This document shows, piece after piece, positions 36,667 through 46,261 of a DNA stretch of 64,000 bases. The stretch comes from Opisthorchis felineus (lineage: Eukaryota > Platyhelminthes > Trematoda > Opisthorchiida > Opisthorchiidae): assembly GCA_004794785.1 (NCBI GenBank), contig SJOL01008635.1, forward strand, positions 1,062,208 through 1,126,207. The letters are read 5' to 3'. Under the pieces are notes generated by a model. It saw only the letters and a program-made list of their open reading frames with translations. It was not told the origin of the DNA and searched no databases. How positions within the stretch are numbered: the stretch's first letter is position 1; each line of letters opens with the position of its first letter. The translations under genes were made by a program, and so were the position numbers.

Positions 36667-38046
36667 CTATGTAACTTCCAAACAACCGTCTCGATGTAGA
36701 AATGCAAACTGCAGTGAGGGTAGTTGCAACCTACAACTCCAGCGATCAGCAAGCACCTTATGAAAGCATCGGACAAGAATGGATGACACGGAGATCGGTC
36801 TCAGTTGATCCGGTGAAGTCGGATTTGGGACCTTCGGAACTAGAGTAATACGGGCACGACACAGATGTGGGGGACAACCCCCAGATAATAAGAGTAAGTT
36901 GAAATACCCAGCAAGCGCGTTAGCATTGAACCGGCGGAGCATCCTGGGCGTGAGCTTGTCCAGGCCTGGGGACGAATTGCCCATTAAACGGATCGTACGA
37001 CCGACTTCCTCTCCTGTAATTGGCTCGATCAAGCTCCAATCGGATGGTACTACTACGCGACTTGGCCGGCTATCCACGTGTTTTGGAGCTGAGAGCACCT
37101 GTTTCCAGTACTGCTCGGCGTTCAGAGGTAGGCCGCAGTTACCTTTGTATAGATCCTTCCATGACCCATCGAGCACAGCAGACGCTGCATCTTTCCGTCT
37201 TTGGTGGTATAGGGTCTGGATGGCGGCGTAGTTGGCTCGGCGGATCTGCTTTCGGTTGACCGGAATCCGATGGGCTAACTGACGACGGCGTCGGGATACA
37301 GTTTTCCAGATGTGTGGAAATGTCCTGGAGGCGTGGAGGTCCAGAAGCGACAGGACTTGCTCCGGTGTCATGATGCCAGACTGCAACCCTCGGGCAAATG
37401 CCAGGAGGTCAACACTAGCAAGCGAACTGTCAGCATGGGATTCCAAGAGTGACACGGCGCAATCCACGGTTTGTTTAAACCAGACGCTATAGTCATCAGC
37501 TTCTGACGAGTAGGCCGTTATTTGACCGATAGTTTGGTCAGGGCCACCAGATGATGATTCGTCCTGTTGTGCTTGCCAGTTAAGCACCCGTAACCTGGTT
37601 TTGATGCTGATAGCCGATTGACCAGGAAAATACTGCTCCAATCTCGCGAACAGCGCGGTTTGCGTGCCACCAGACGGATATAAATTGTTAGCCAGGCGCA
37701 AGAGCGATTGTGACTCTTGTTGGGACCAACGCGCCCCGGAATACTTCACTCGGCCAAGCTTATCTGCATTATGCTGAGTGGGGTGAACGTGCCGGCGATG
37801 TTGATTCAGGCCAATCTTCGTCGAAAAAAGGCGGGAACAATCAGCGCAGGTCAATTGGGTGACCAAGTTCATACCAACACTTTCATTGTTGTGAACTCGA
37901 TGGTGGGCTACCAAGCCAGCTTTCGATTTGCAGCACTTGCCACATTCCTCACACGTGAACCCCACGAGTCTCTCCTGTGTACTGGTTGGAACTGGTGCGG
38001 AGGCGTCAAATGATTCATAGTGTACATTGTCGAAAGTAACCAGCAC
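36667..38046 (-). pseudogene. R2 ORF, N-terminal part: zinc fingers, Myb, RT start
   Basis: 459 codons. Counting from the first codon shown (GTG at 38046; no ATG is available after the upstream TAA, which is common for R2), residues 32-52 form a C2H2 finger (C-x2-C-x12-H-x3-H, CEECGKCC...HHRVH). Residues 67-88 form a second one (CADC...HRRHVH). Residues about 104-160 are Myb-like (ARWSQQESQSLL ... FPGQSAISIKTRLRVL). These domains bind the target DNA. From about residue 325 the RT N-terminal extension and fingers follow (LKDLYKGNCG-like, SSPGLDKLTPRML, RITLVPKVPNP, LRPISVSSILVRCFHKVLA). The frame stops at TAG right after FAFLHRDGCLEVT, where motif 2a should continue. The stop is in frame with the C-terminal part, so it is a simple nonsense change. 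Confidence 0.9.
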
Positions 38047-38090
38047 ACTGCAACCAAACAGGGTGGTTAGCCCTGTCTGGAGTTGTTGAT

Positions 38091-38194
38091 CTCGTAGCTC
38101 ACCCAGACTGAAGTCCAGGCACCCCAGTCGGCACCACGATGAGGTGGTTCAGGTCGCCGTCCCGGCAAATAAGCTACGAGTTCATTTTGACCTG
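38091..38194 (-). ncRNA. R2 5' region with HDV-like strand order (candidate ribozyme)
   Basis: In element orientation, helix strands occur in this order: CAGGUC (38194-38189), CUCGUAGCU (38180-38172), a small hairpin GCC-GGGAC-GGC (38166-38156), GACCUG directly after it (38155-38150), a hairpin ACCAC...GUGGU (38148-38133), and AGCUACGAG (38099-38091). CAGGUC pairs with GACCUG, and CUCGUAGCU pairs with AGCUACGAG. That is the P1-P2-P3-P3'-P1'-P4-P2' order of hepatitis-delta-like ribozymes, which are known at the 5' ends of R2 elements. Against it, the loop of P3 and the P4-P2' junction do not match the conserved catalytic bases, and the junction is long, with its own GACUG/CAGUC helix. It may be a decayed ribozyme or an unrelated fold. 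Confidence 0.45.
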
Positions 38195-38199
38195 GGTAG

Positions 38200-41100
38200 C
38201 TGCGTATCTCCTTACCGCACAAGTAAAGTGAGCGTTTTCAATTAGAGATAAGGAGCTAAGTGAAGAAATGTTACATTGTCGCTGACTAAGTTGTGGCCCA
38301 AAAGGTCTCTCTCCATCTGTTAGATTTATCATTTGCTGTTGCTGCATCGCAGGCTATTGCTTATAATAACACTAAACAATCAATGCAACTGTTAACATCC
38401 CTCTGGAAGTTGGAAGAATTTCGCTTGTTCACTCAAATGTTATGCTTAACGGAGCAAGGAAAGTATGATACACAATACTTCCTTAAGCCAAAAATTATTG
38501 TGTGCATGAGGTTCGTCTTCTGAATTACCGAAAAACAGGAATAATTAGACGAAAATATTTTTACTTTGCTTATAGGTGGCCGTTTGTCTGTCATTTAATG
38601 AAAAAAAATAAGAGGATTTTTATTCATAATGTGGGTGGGATCTCCATTCTGAAAAATTTTGGCGAACCAAAAGAAATTGTGTTTTCCTAAAGTTTGCGTT
38701 TAAAGAGCATTTACGGTGAATTTGCGTTGAATTTTTGCGACAATTTCCTTGACCAGATTAATAATTGGTCCAAGAAGAAAAGAGTTTGGACTATGAAGCC
38801 TACTTTTTGTCTCACCGATGTAAAATTGAACCAAACATAGATAGACCGTCCAATGGTAAAAGATTTCACTGTAAATAGAATATTTGGGCATCACTGTGCC
38901 TGTTACATGAGGTAACCATTTATACCTGTTCTTTACGCAGGGTCTTAGCGGGCGGGCCTCACGCAAACAGGAAGGTATGTACAATCCCAGAATGTCAAAA
39001 GTGTATGCGAACTATGCACTTTTAATATTTAACAGATAACTGGAAAATTTGTGGCAGCAGGACCAACCGTCTAGTTTCAAAAGCCGTGAACTTTGCACTG
39101 TAGACGGGAAAACTGTAGAATTTGCTAGTTTTCGACATCTTTTCAGAAATGAAACGCAATTAGGGCTGTCTCGTCGCATTTACTGATAGCGCTCTATTAT
39201 TTTAGTTTACTATGCCCCTAACTCTACTGCCACTTTAAAAACAGCCAAAACAGAAACGTTACAAAACACATTAAACAATATTAATTTCATAGACACCGAT
39301 CTCTGTTACATTTATCCAAATTCTGTGATGAAAATATGCGGTTTAATTTCGATACGCATTTGGGCCAAGTGGTATTTCCCTTCACCCTTTTGCTGTTTAA
39401 CGGCTTTTGGAGCTATGGATAAGACAGCATAACCACATATCACAAAGCACCTCCTCCAAAGATAGACGAAATGCTTCCAGTAATAGTGCGACTTTTTCGG
39501 GGTTTGAAAACGAGCACTGTTCCCAAGACTCACTCTATAGGTAGAACATTGCCGGTAAGCTAAGGTTCTCGTTGACGCCAGTGAAGTGTCGCACATCTGT
39601 TTGACCTCACCAGTACTTCAGCGACCCTTTTGAAAATAGTCAAAAGTACTCCGAACAATTTCAGAAGACAGCTGGTTGGAAGTCTGCTAGACATTTGTCA
39701 CCTCCAATGAGGTCCTCTGAGAAAAACATATTGCATTAGTAAATATCAGGAGCTCTATGACGATAAAGGCAGAGTATATTGGAGGGCAGGCATAGAAAGC
39801 CTGGTGCTCAAGAATCACTTCGGAACTTTTTTGGATTACGTGTTAGGGAACCTCGGTACATATTTGCATGGAATTGTTGCAAAGGATTTGTTTTCAAGGA
39901 ACGAGCAATATTCTATCTCAGAAAAGACATCTTGATGAATAAACTTATTCAGCGGTTCTACTGGTTCTCATGCAGAGCTATGTGCTTCGCATCGTACTCA
40001 TTTCAGGGGGTGCTGTTACTCACGCGGGCTTTTTATCATTTGTACACGCTACACCCGCCAAATTTCTATCTACCATTGATTGTCACCATGATCAGGTATG
40101 CTTTATCTAGCTACACTGTCAAACTTATAGGTCGGATGCCATACACTCTGTGTCAAAGATTTTTGATAGGACCAAAACACACACTGGTACCTCTTCTGTC
40201 GCAAGTGAAACTGCCTAGAAACGCAAGTCGTTTGTTGAATTTTCAAGGAGAAATAAAAATGGTCTCGAATACACAAGGAATGAAGCTAAAAGATATCGAG
40301 TTGCATGAATAAATAACTTACGCTGAGGACGCTGCTTTAATTAGTCAAGCCGTCTGTCGATTCTAGGTGAAGTCAACAGGAATTCACCTAAGCTCTTACA
40401 GTGTTCATGTAAACGGCAAGTTGATAAGAGGTTTCTAATTCACTTGTCAGGCTTCGTTTTTGATGCGTGATGTGATTACCTTGCGACTGTCAGATGTCAT
40501 CTGTCGGGTCAACATGAAAGCACTGGTCTTCCGGTGATGCACAACAATGTGGTCATAATTATCAACTTTAGTGCCTTCACGCGCAGCTATTTCCAGTATG
40601 TTACTTAAGCACCATCTGGCAATCAAAATACAAGTACTGTTTGGTATTTCTGTAATCGAGTCTTGCGGGACAATTCAAGTGCCGACTAATATTATTTTTC
40701 CTAGGAGATGTCACTAATCTTACCGGATTCTTCAGTATCAACAGAACTTGTTTGAGCAACAGCCAAGGAAAGTTCGCTAGACGGTAAACGATGTATAAAA
40801 CGCTAAAATTAATGTGAGGCAATTTTGTCATCCACCACTAAGTGGAGGTCACCTTTTGGTATTCTTCTTTTTCTGCCCTCAATGCTGTCTTCGAAAGAAA
40901 CTGCATCAAGTGTATACCAAATAAACAATTTTATCACTGTACGCCTGGAATTTTGGCAGCAAGCGGCATACAGTTGAAAAATCCTGTCACTTGCGTTTCT
41001 CACGATTCCCTTCAAGTGTTACCATAATCAAAGTTAATAAAAGGCTCTCTGTAGGTGTGGTGAAATTATCAGAACTTCAGCGAGAGAATGATTTCATATT
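38200..41100. other. No recognisable gene; one 177-codon anonymous ORF
   Basis: The plus-strand ORF at 39779-40312 opens at a TTG, not an ATG. It has two moderately hydrophobic stretches but no domain I recognise and no clear splice sites, so I do not call it a gene. The 5' target flank of the R2 element above 38195 is not rRNA-like. The rest is AT-rich, with short ORFs on both strands. Confidence 0.4.
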
Positions 41101-41658
41101 GGGCATGGTATTTGTCACGGGCACATAATCTTACATTGATATCCCGAAACAACGACCTGGAGACTTCAAACACTGAAGAAATCACACTCTAGTTGTTGTT
41201 GCCCGAGGGATAGTACAAACTCATAACAAGGCATTCATTTGACACATCATACTCTGTCCGTCTTTCTGATGGCTTTTCATATCCATATACGAACAATGCT
41301 TGAAAACAGCACACGAATGGGTGCACGCAAAAGCTGGCACCAGAATTTTTCAGCCTGTGTTACAGTTGGAACCTGATGGTAGGGAACCAACAAATGTTTG
41401 GACTTGGATCAGCGGCTTCCTAGATAAGAACAGGGATGTTTTCTTAGCCTTCTGGTAATGAAACAAGCAATTAAGCTTCATTTAAGTAGAAGATAGAGGT
41501 GGAGCAGCTTCTTCTCTACGGACCAGTATATGGGTCTTAGTTTCAAAGACCGAATGGTTACTTCTAGCCATTTACGATAAGCACTTCTTTCCGGAATTTT
41601 TGTCATTCTTGCACTAGCTGGAAGCAACTCTTATAGCTCGCGCTTTTGGTTATCTGTT

Positions 41659-41930
41659 TTAGTGGACCAAAACCGTTAAAATGGTTGAAACGGATTTCCC
41701 AACAGAGGTTTGAGTGACACCATCTTCCGTTGTCACAGAATTTCTGTGAACATATTGACAATAGAGTGTAAAGTATTGGACTGTCGAACCTAGTGGTTGG
41801 TGTTGGATCTTGATAATGAAGAAACCTGTAAGATAAGAATCTAGCGGGGACCCCATTGCAACACCCTGAATCAAAATTTTAGAAAAATCCTTATACTTTA
41901 AAACAGAGCTACAGCCGTTAAGCAGTCCCG
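41659..41930 (-). pseudogene. Penelope-like element, reverse transcriptase fragment
   Basis: The minus strand reads VLKYKDFSKILIQGVAMGSP, LTGFFIIKIQHQPLGSTVQY and LYCQYVHRNSVTTEDG. A Q-x-G-V-A-M-G-S-P-L block followed about 30 residues later by an R-Y-V-D-D-like strand is typical of Penelope-like RTs. Here the active site reads Y-V-H-R, so both aspartates are lost. The frame stops after about 15 more residues. Sequence down to about 41200 on the minus strand may continue the RT in other frames, but I see no GIY-YIG nuclease signature. The fragment is 5'- and 3'-truncated. Confidence 0.65.
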
Positions 41931-41977
41931 AAAACTCGGCTTGTCCACTGAATAAAAAACATGCATTTCCATTTCGA

Positions 41978-42055
41978 CAAATGCACTTACTTGCAGATCA
42001 ATTTGGTTTTCACGGGAGACTCAACTGAATCTCTGGTTTATGATATTCTTCAACT
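41978..42055 (+). repeat. Dispersed direct repeat, copy 1
   Basis: Matches 45121-45213 in the same orientation: AAATGCACTTACTTGCAGAT versus AAATGCATTAATTTGCACGC, then the shared AATTTGGTTTTCACGGGAG, then a diverged CTC...GTTTATRWT segment. This copy lies between the Penelope-like fragment and a hairpin; the other lies just outside the foldback at 44.4-45.1 kb. The family is unknown. Confidence 0.6.
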
Positions 42056-42068
42056 GAATGTGCTGCAC

Positions 42069-42231
42069 AAAGTCCACCACATGTTTTAGTTGGTACGATA
42101 TTCGAGATATTTTGATAGTGGAAACTACTCACAAGATTGCTGAAAACTCTTCGGAGTCCTGCAATCTTGTGAGTAGTTTCATTTATGAAGATATTTCCAT
42201 TCTCACATGTAGAGGACCTCACACACGCAAG
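42069..42231. repeat. Long imperfect hairpin with a perfect 20-bp core
   Basis: GAAACTACTCACAAGATTGC (42120-42139) and its exact complement (42161-42180) flank a 21-base loop. Outside the core the arms go on pairing imperfectly for about 50 bases on each side (AAGTCCACCACATGT on the left, complement AGGTCCTCTACATGT on the right). Both strands give short overlapping ORFs that share ETTHKIA, as expected of an inverted repeat. It is a MITE-like or foldback unit of about 160 bp. Confidence 0.75.
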
Positions 42232-42234
42232 TTT

Positions 42235-44410
42235 AACATATTGAGTTAAACATTTGCTGCCAAAAGGTCACGCCTATAGCTTTAGTCGTAGCTATTAAGA
42301 GAAATGTGCACTTTTTAAATTCCAATCCTCCATCCTCATAATCATTTTTACTTAAAACCCAGTATGATTTTGGAGACGACTGATTGCCGGCCTTACTCAG
42401 AGTCGATCGGACAATTTTGTATCCGGACATAACGACCCTTTGTTATGATATAATTTTTGTTGAAATTTTACAATTAGATATCAAAAATGGTAAGTTAGTC
42501 ACAAATATTTCTTTTTCCCTCTTTATATTATTACTCGGCATTTGTTGTCGAAACACAAAAATTGACGATACTATCACTTAGAAAGATAGTATGCTACAAT
42601 CCTTCAGTGATTAATATCGCTTTTAGGATGCACACACGGCAGTGTTATACAGTTTTGAAAAAATTCTCCTGGTCCCCCCCCAAAAAGTTTTGCTCATGTT
42701 TGTTCAGAGCAAAAAATGTTTGGCCAGAAAAAATTGAAAAGCTAAGTGTCTTTGGATTTTCCGGCCAAAAAGGTGCTATCTATTTTATGTTGGCCAAATA
42801 GCCACACATCTTTGGGACTGATACAGGGGGGAAACTTAGGATGCATCGAATTCATTGCCGGAAGTAATGAAGTTGAGCCATTCTATCCTCGTTCTCTGTT
42901 CCAACCATGTAAACCAAATAGTTATGATAAATTCATCTGAACGGACTCCGAAGATCTGCTAGACAGTGATACAGTATAATGAGGATGAAAATGTGTGAGA
43001 ACACCCCGCCATCGCTGGGTAAACAGGATGGAAGATTCAGGTTCCCCTGATATTTCTATGGTTAGAATTTTCTAGTGTTTAAGTAGAGTATAAGAAAATT
43101 TTTCGGTGCTTCCTTAACACCTACTCTCTGTTTCTAAGTAACTATGTCATCTTGTGGTTGAATCGCTTCTTGACCCGAATTCTCGCTGTCCAGCACAGTG
43201 GCATTATTGGCGAGTCTTTGTTTAACGACATGGAGCAGTGTGCATCTGACATATTGGCGAACTGACAATTCACATGGCTTGCTTTTTGCAAGGGGATTTT
43301 TGAACCAAGTTTATGTGGTATCAAATACCCTCAACGTTTGTGTGGATACCGCCGAAAAGGAGAAACGTCTACCGATATTTACTTTACTGACTAGCAATTA
43401 GTTCTGTGTTTTCTCCCAGCAGCAAATGGTTGAGAATCAATCGGTTGGACTGAGTCATCTGCTCCCCAACGTCTTGTTATGCGTGATGAGTTTTTTTTCA
43501 TGGGTATTCAAGCATTCAACGTACCTACTCAGAAGTTTAAAGGCGAAATATTGAGGACTCAAAAGGTCATGTTTTTCTCATGCTGGCTTGCAAACACAGT
43601 GCCTAGATAGGGGAATACTACGACTTCGGCGCGAGTCTTATCAGCCCAGTCTTCAAATCCGTGTTAATCAATTTGTCACGAGTATAATTGGCAACTGCTA
43701 AATAAGTCGAAGTTCATAAGCTTCTATCTTTGAGTGGATCGCTCATTTCGGAAGACGACTTCCTATTGGATCACAGCTATTAGTACAAGCATCGTATTCC
43801 CGGGCTAATCTCCGACCTACTTAGACCTGGAGGACGTAGTATCTGTCTAAAATGCAGCAGCTCTAATTTTGGTGGCTGTTTAGAATTTTAGCTAGCACTA
43901 TGTAAAAAATTATTTTTATGCCAGTAGCGAGCAGCAGAAAGGAGGAACAACCCAATTCAAGCAATCCGCTGCCAGGTTGAAAAAGGATGATTCAGAGTCT
44001 CATTTAACCTACATTTTCCCTCATTTCTCTTCATATTACCAGGAGTTTAATCCATGAGGACGTTCACGAAGGCAATTGCGGCTTTTGAGGATTCGGTAGA
44101 AAAAACGGTGTGCAGCACCTCAGCTACCTGGTTTTTACTAAACTGCGGAGGTTTTTTTTAGAGTAGTACAGAATTATTCTGCTTGTTGGACAGTTGGTTT
44201 GGACAGCACGCTTTTACATAAAAGCGCTGGTGTCATCCACGAATTCCTTCAAGTTCTGGTGGAGCTCTATATTTGCTTCAGAACAATGCCTTTTCTGTGG
44301 AACACTCATTGCAGCGCCATTTAGAATACGATGGAAACCTAGGCTGCAACTGAAGAATTTGGTAGTTACTGGTGGAGCCACATTTTAGTACATCATTTGG
44401 GTCGAAAGAA
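42235..44410. other. No recognisable gene
   Basis: ORFs are all below 80 codons, with no motifs. At 42476-42490 an acceptor-like ...CAATTAG and a GTAAGT donor enclose 12 bases (ATATCAAAAATG), but a match this short has no weight by itself. No repeats stand out. Confidence 0.4.
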
Positions 44411-44539
44411 CGCTGATCGGAAAATTTTGATGTACGTTCACATCAATCTCGTTTGAAGAGTTGTCTCCTGTCCTGCCGCAATTATTCCGGTGAGCGTACA
44501 CAAAGGGATGAGTACTGGGCTCGAGTTCTTCTCTTATTA

Positions 44540-44640
44540 GGGCTCATCAGCGGCGCATAGCCTTGGTCGGGCCGGGTTCTGAACTCCGGACGTCCAACAT
44601 GCGAGGCGAGATTCTCACCACTACTCCATCAGCGTACGTT
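44540..44640 (-). repeat. tRNA-like (SINE-head) segment inside the foldback
   Basis: On the minus strand a box-A-like AGTGGTGAGAATCTCGCC (44622-44605) is followed 35 bases later by a box-B-like GGAGTTCAGAACCCGGC (44587-44571). This has the spacing of a tRNA internal promoter but no acceptor-stem match, so it would be a tRNA-derived SINE head. The minus-strand ORF over it includes VVVRISPRMLDVRSSEPGPT, a translation I associate with a common fluke repeat, from memory and unverified. Confidence 0.45.
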
Positions 44641-44904
44641 GCACACTTCTGAATTTTTACGTCTAAACAGGTGAACGTACTCATGCTTGAGCGATGTGAT
44701 TGGTATTCCCGACGTCTTAGACGATGGCCCAGTAACTGTCCCGGTTTTAGCGATCGATTGACCTCGCCTGTCAGGCCTTCCCACACAGGTAGCGCCATGG
44801 GCGTTTTGAAACCTGGACAATTATTGATTAGGTGGTGGTGATTAAGGCATCTGCGGAATTCACTTTCACATCAATCTCGTTTGAACGCTCGTCCTCCTGT
44901 CCTG

Positions 44905-45008
44905 TCGTCTCCTTCCCTCCCATTCTCTCCCTCCATCTTCCTCCTCCCCTCTCTTGTCCGCCCTTCCCCCTGCTCCTCCCTCTCGCAGTCTCTCTCCCCC
45001 CTCTCTTT
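44905..45008 (+). repeat. Polypyrimidine tract in the foldback loop
   Basis: About 100 bases are almost entirely C and T on the plus strand (runs such as TCCCTCCATCTTCCTCCTCC and CTCTCTCCCCCCTCTCT). It lies exactly between the inverted arms L2 and the right arm. It has no coding meaning. Confidence 0.85.
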
Positions 45009-45120
45009 GGTGTTGACTCACCAGAATAATTGCGCCAGGACAGGAGGACGACTATTCAAATGAGAGTGATGTGAACGTGAATCCTACAAATTCCGCAACC
45101 ACCGACAACTAATTTTGATT

Positions 45121-45213
45121 TACGATAAATGCATTAATTTGCACGCTAATTTGGTTTTCACGGGAGGCGCAACCGATACTTACCTTCATCTCTCGTTTAT
45201 ATTGTTCTTTTTG
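45121..45213 (+). repeat. Dispersed direct repeat, copy 2
   Basis: Partner of 41978-42055 (AATTTGGTTTTCACGGGAG shared, flanks diverged). It begins 15 bases after the right end of the foldback element, so the foldback may have inserted next to it. Confidence 0.6.
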
Positions 45214-45855
45214 CTTTACACTGGATAACTTGCTGGTTAAGAGTAAGTTCAATGATAATCAATACGTCCTGCTCCACTCAAGCATCTGAACCTGCAGGCC
45301 TCACCAGTCTAAGAGGCTGTGGTCACACAACTCCGTTAATCTTGGTGTGCTTGAGAGTTTCATGTTCTGTGATTCGATCTAACCAACGAGTCCGAAGGAG
45401 CAAATACAGGCACCATGAGATATATCCGCCTTGCTCTCGGTAGGGCCCTGAACCATAGAAAAACAGTTTTACCATACAAATCGGCCTAACCCTCATGTTT
45501 CCACGAGTTTGATGGAATTTCCAGACTATACTACGAGGCCAGTGGCTGAAGCTGAAATTTGATTTTGATTTTATCATTTTAATTTGGCCCCAGAAGGACT
45601 AAGGGAATGCTTCCGGATAGACGTTACTTCTTGACATTAGCAACAGGTTTAGGCGCGCCCGGCCCGATTGTCAACTGCCTTCTCTGACGTTATAAGTTAC
45701 TATTTGAATAATATGCTCATGACTATGGTTTGTTACGTCCACTGGACAAGTGAGAGGAACTCATTTGCTGTCCAAAAATAACGCCATTAATGATGAAGAC
45801 ATATATTTTCTGAACATTCTTCCAAAATTAACCACAAAACAACGATAAGCCCCAG

Positions 45856-45906
45856 AAGTCTGACGAAATTGCAACAGTGATGGAAAAGGCGGCTATGGTT
45901 GATAAG
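45856..45906 (+). CDS. Candidate exon 1 of unknown gene (51 nt, phase 0)
   Basis: Preceded by ...GATAAGCCCCAG and followed by GTGAGT. Encodes KSDEIATVMEKAAMVDK, 17 codons, phase 0 at both ends, and the donor is the vertebrate-type consensus. The acceptor's pyrimidine tract is weak (AACATTCTTCC about 35 bases upstream). It could also be the 3' part of a longer exon, since the frame is open from about 45832. It is assigned to the same gene as the next exon because phase and strand match and only 355 bases separate them. Protein family unknown. Confidence 0.4.
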
Positions 45907-46261
45907 GTGAGTAATTGCTACTACGTTTTTGACAAATGTGCGTAGTTACACAGAGCCGTAACGATTTGAAGGATGTTTCCACTTTTAGAAATTAGTAATT
46001 AATTTCGGGTGCGTAAGGTTGCCCTGCGCTCAGATGGTAGAAAATCACCTAAAGTATGGCGTAAACAAGCCCCCATCACCTCTAAATTTGTCAACTGCTA
46101 AAACTAGAAGTGCTTCCATGCAAACTTACAGGCATTACAATTATAGGGACGGGAACTCAGGAAAGCTGACTAGCATGGTAGGAGGGAGAATTTACATATT
46201 TGCTTGTGATGGCTTCATTCAATTATGTATAAGCGACTTATTATATGCTATTTCTTTCCAG

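Larger units (their letters stand above)
35290..38195 (-). mobile_element. R2-clade non-LTR retrotransposon, internally deleted
   Basis: On the minus strand there is a structured 5' region (about 38195-38050), a single coding frame (38046-35470) and a 3' UTR of uncertain end. The frame holds two C2H2 zinc fingers, a Myb-like domain, the RT N-terminal region, the thumb, a CCHC zinc knuckle and a restriction-like endonuclease. That domain order defines the R2 clade. The frame is interrupted only by a TAG (36667-36669) and a TAA (35860-35862). It totals 859 codons, whereas R2 proteins are normally above 1,000. The missing part is the RT palm, including motif A and the Y-A-D-D box. The element is therefore non-autonomous and dead. 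I see no 28S rDNA at either edge. The 3' boundary is not clear because R2 elements often lack poly(A). Confidence 0.9.
44415..45106. repeat. Compound foldback element, two left arms and one right arm
   Basis: Right arm 45018-45106 is the reverse complement of two different left arms. L1 (44434-44493) shares ACGTTCACATCA-TCTC-TTTGAA, TCCTGTCCTG and CGCAATTATTCYGGTGA. L2 (44831-44902) shares GGTGGT, TGCGGAATT, TTCACATCA-TCTC-TTTGAA and CGTCCTCCTGTCCTG. Identity is roughly 85-90% across about 60 bases in each pairing. L2 and the right arm enclose a pyrimidine-rich loop (about 44905-45008). L1 and L2 enclose a tRNA-like segment. It looks like one foldback transposon inserted in, or rearranged with, another copy. 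Confidence 0.75.

Noticed and set aside
39779..40312. 177-codon ORF (+)
   Set aside because: Opens at TTG, has no recognisable domain, and the region shows no other coding signs. Recorded only as an anonymous ORF.
42478..42489. 12-base micro-exon-like segment ATATCAAAAATG before GTAAGT
   Set aside because: Attractive given micro-exon genes in flukes, but a 12-base interval between an AG and a GTAAGT has no evidential weight without RNA data.
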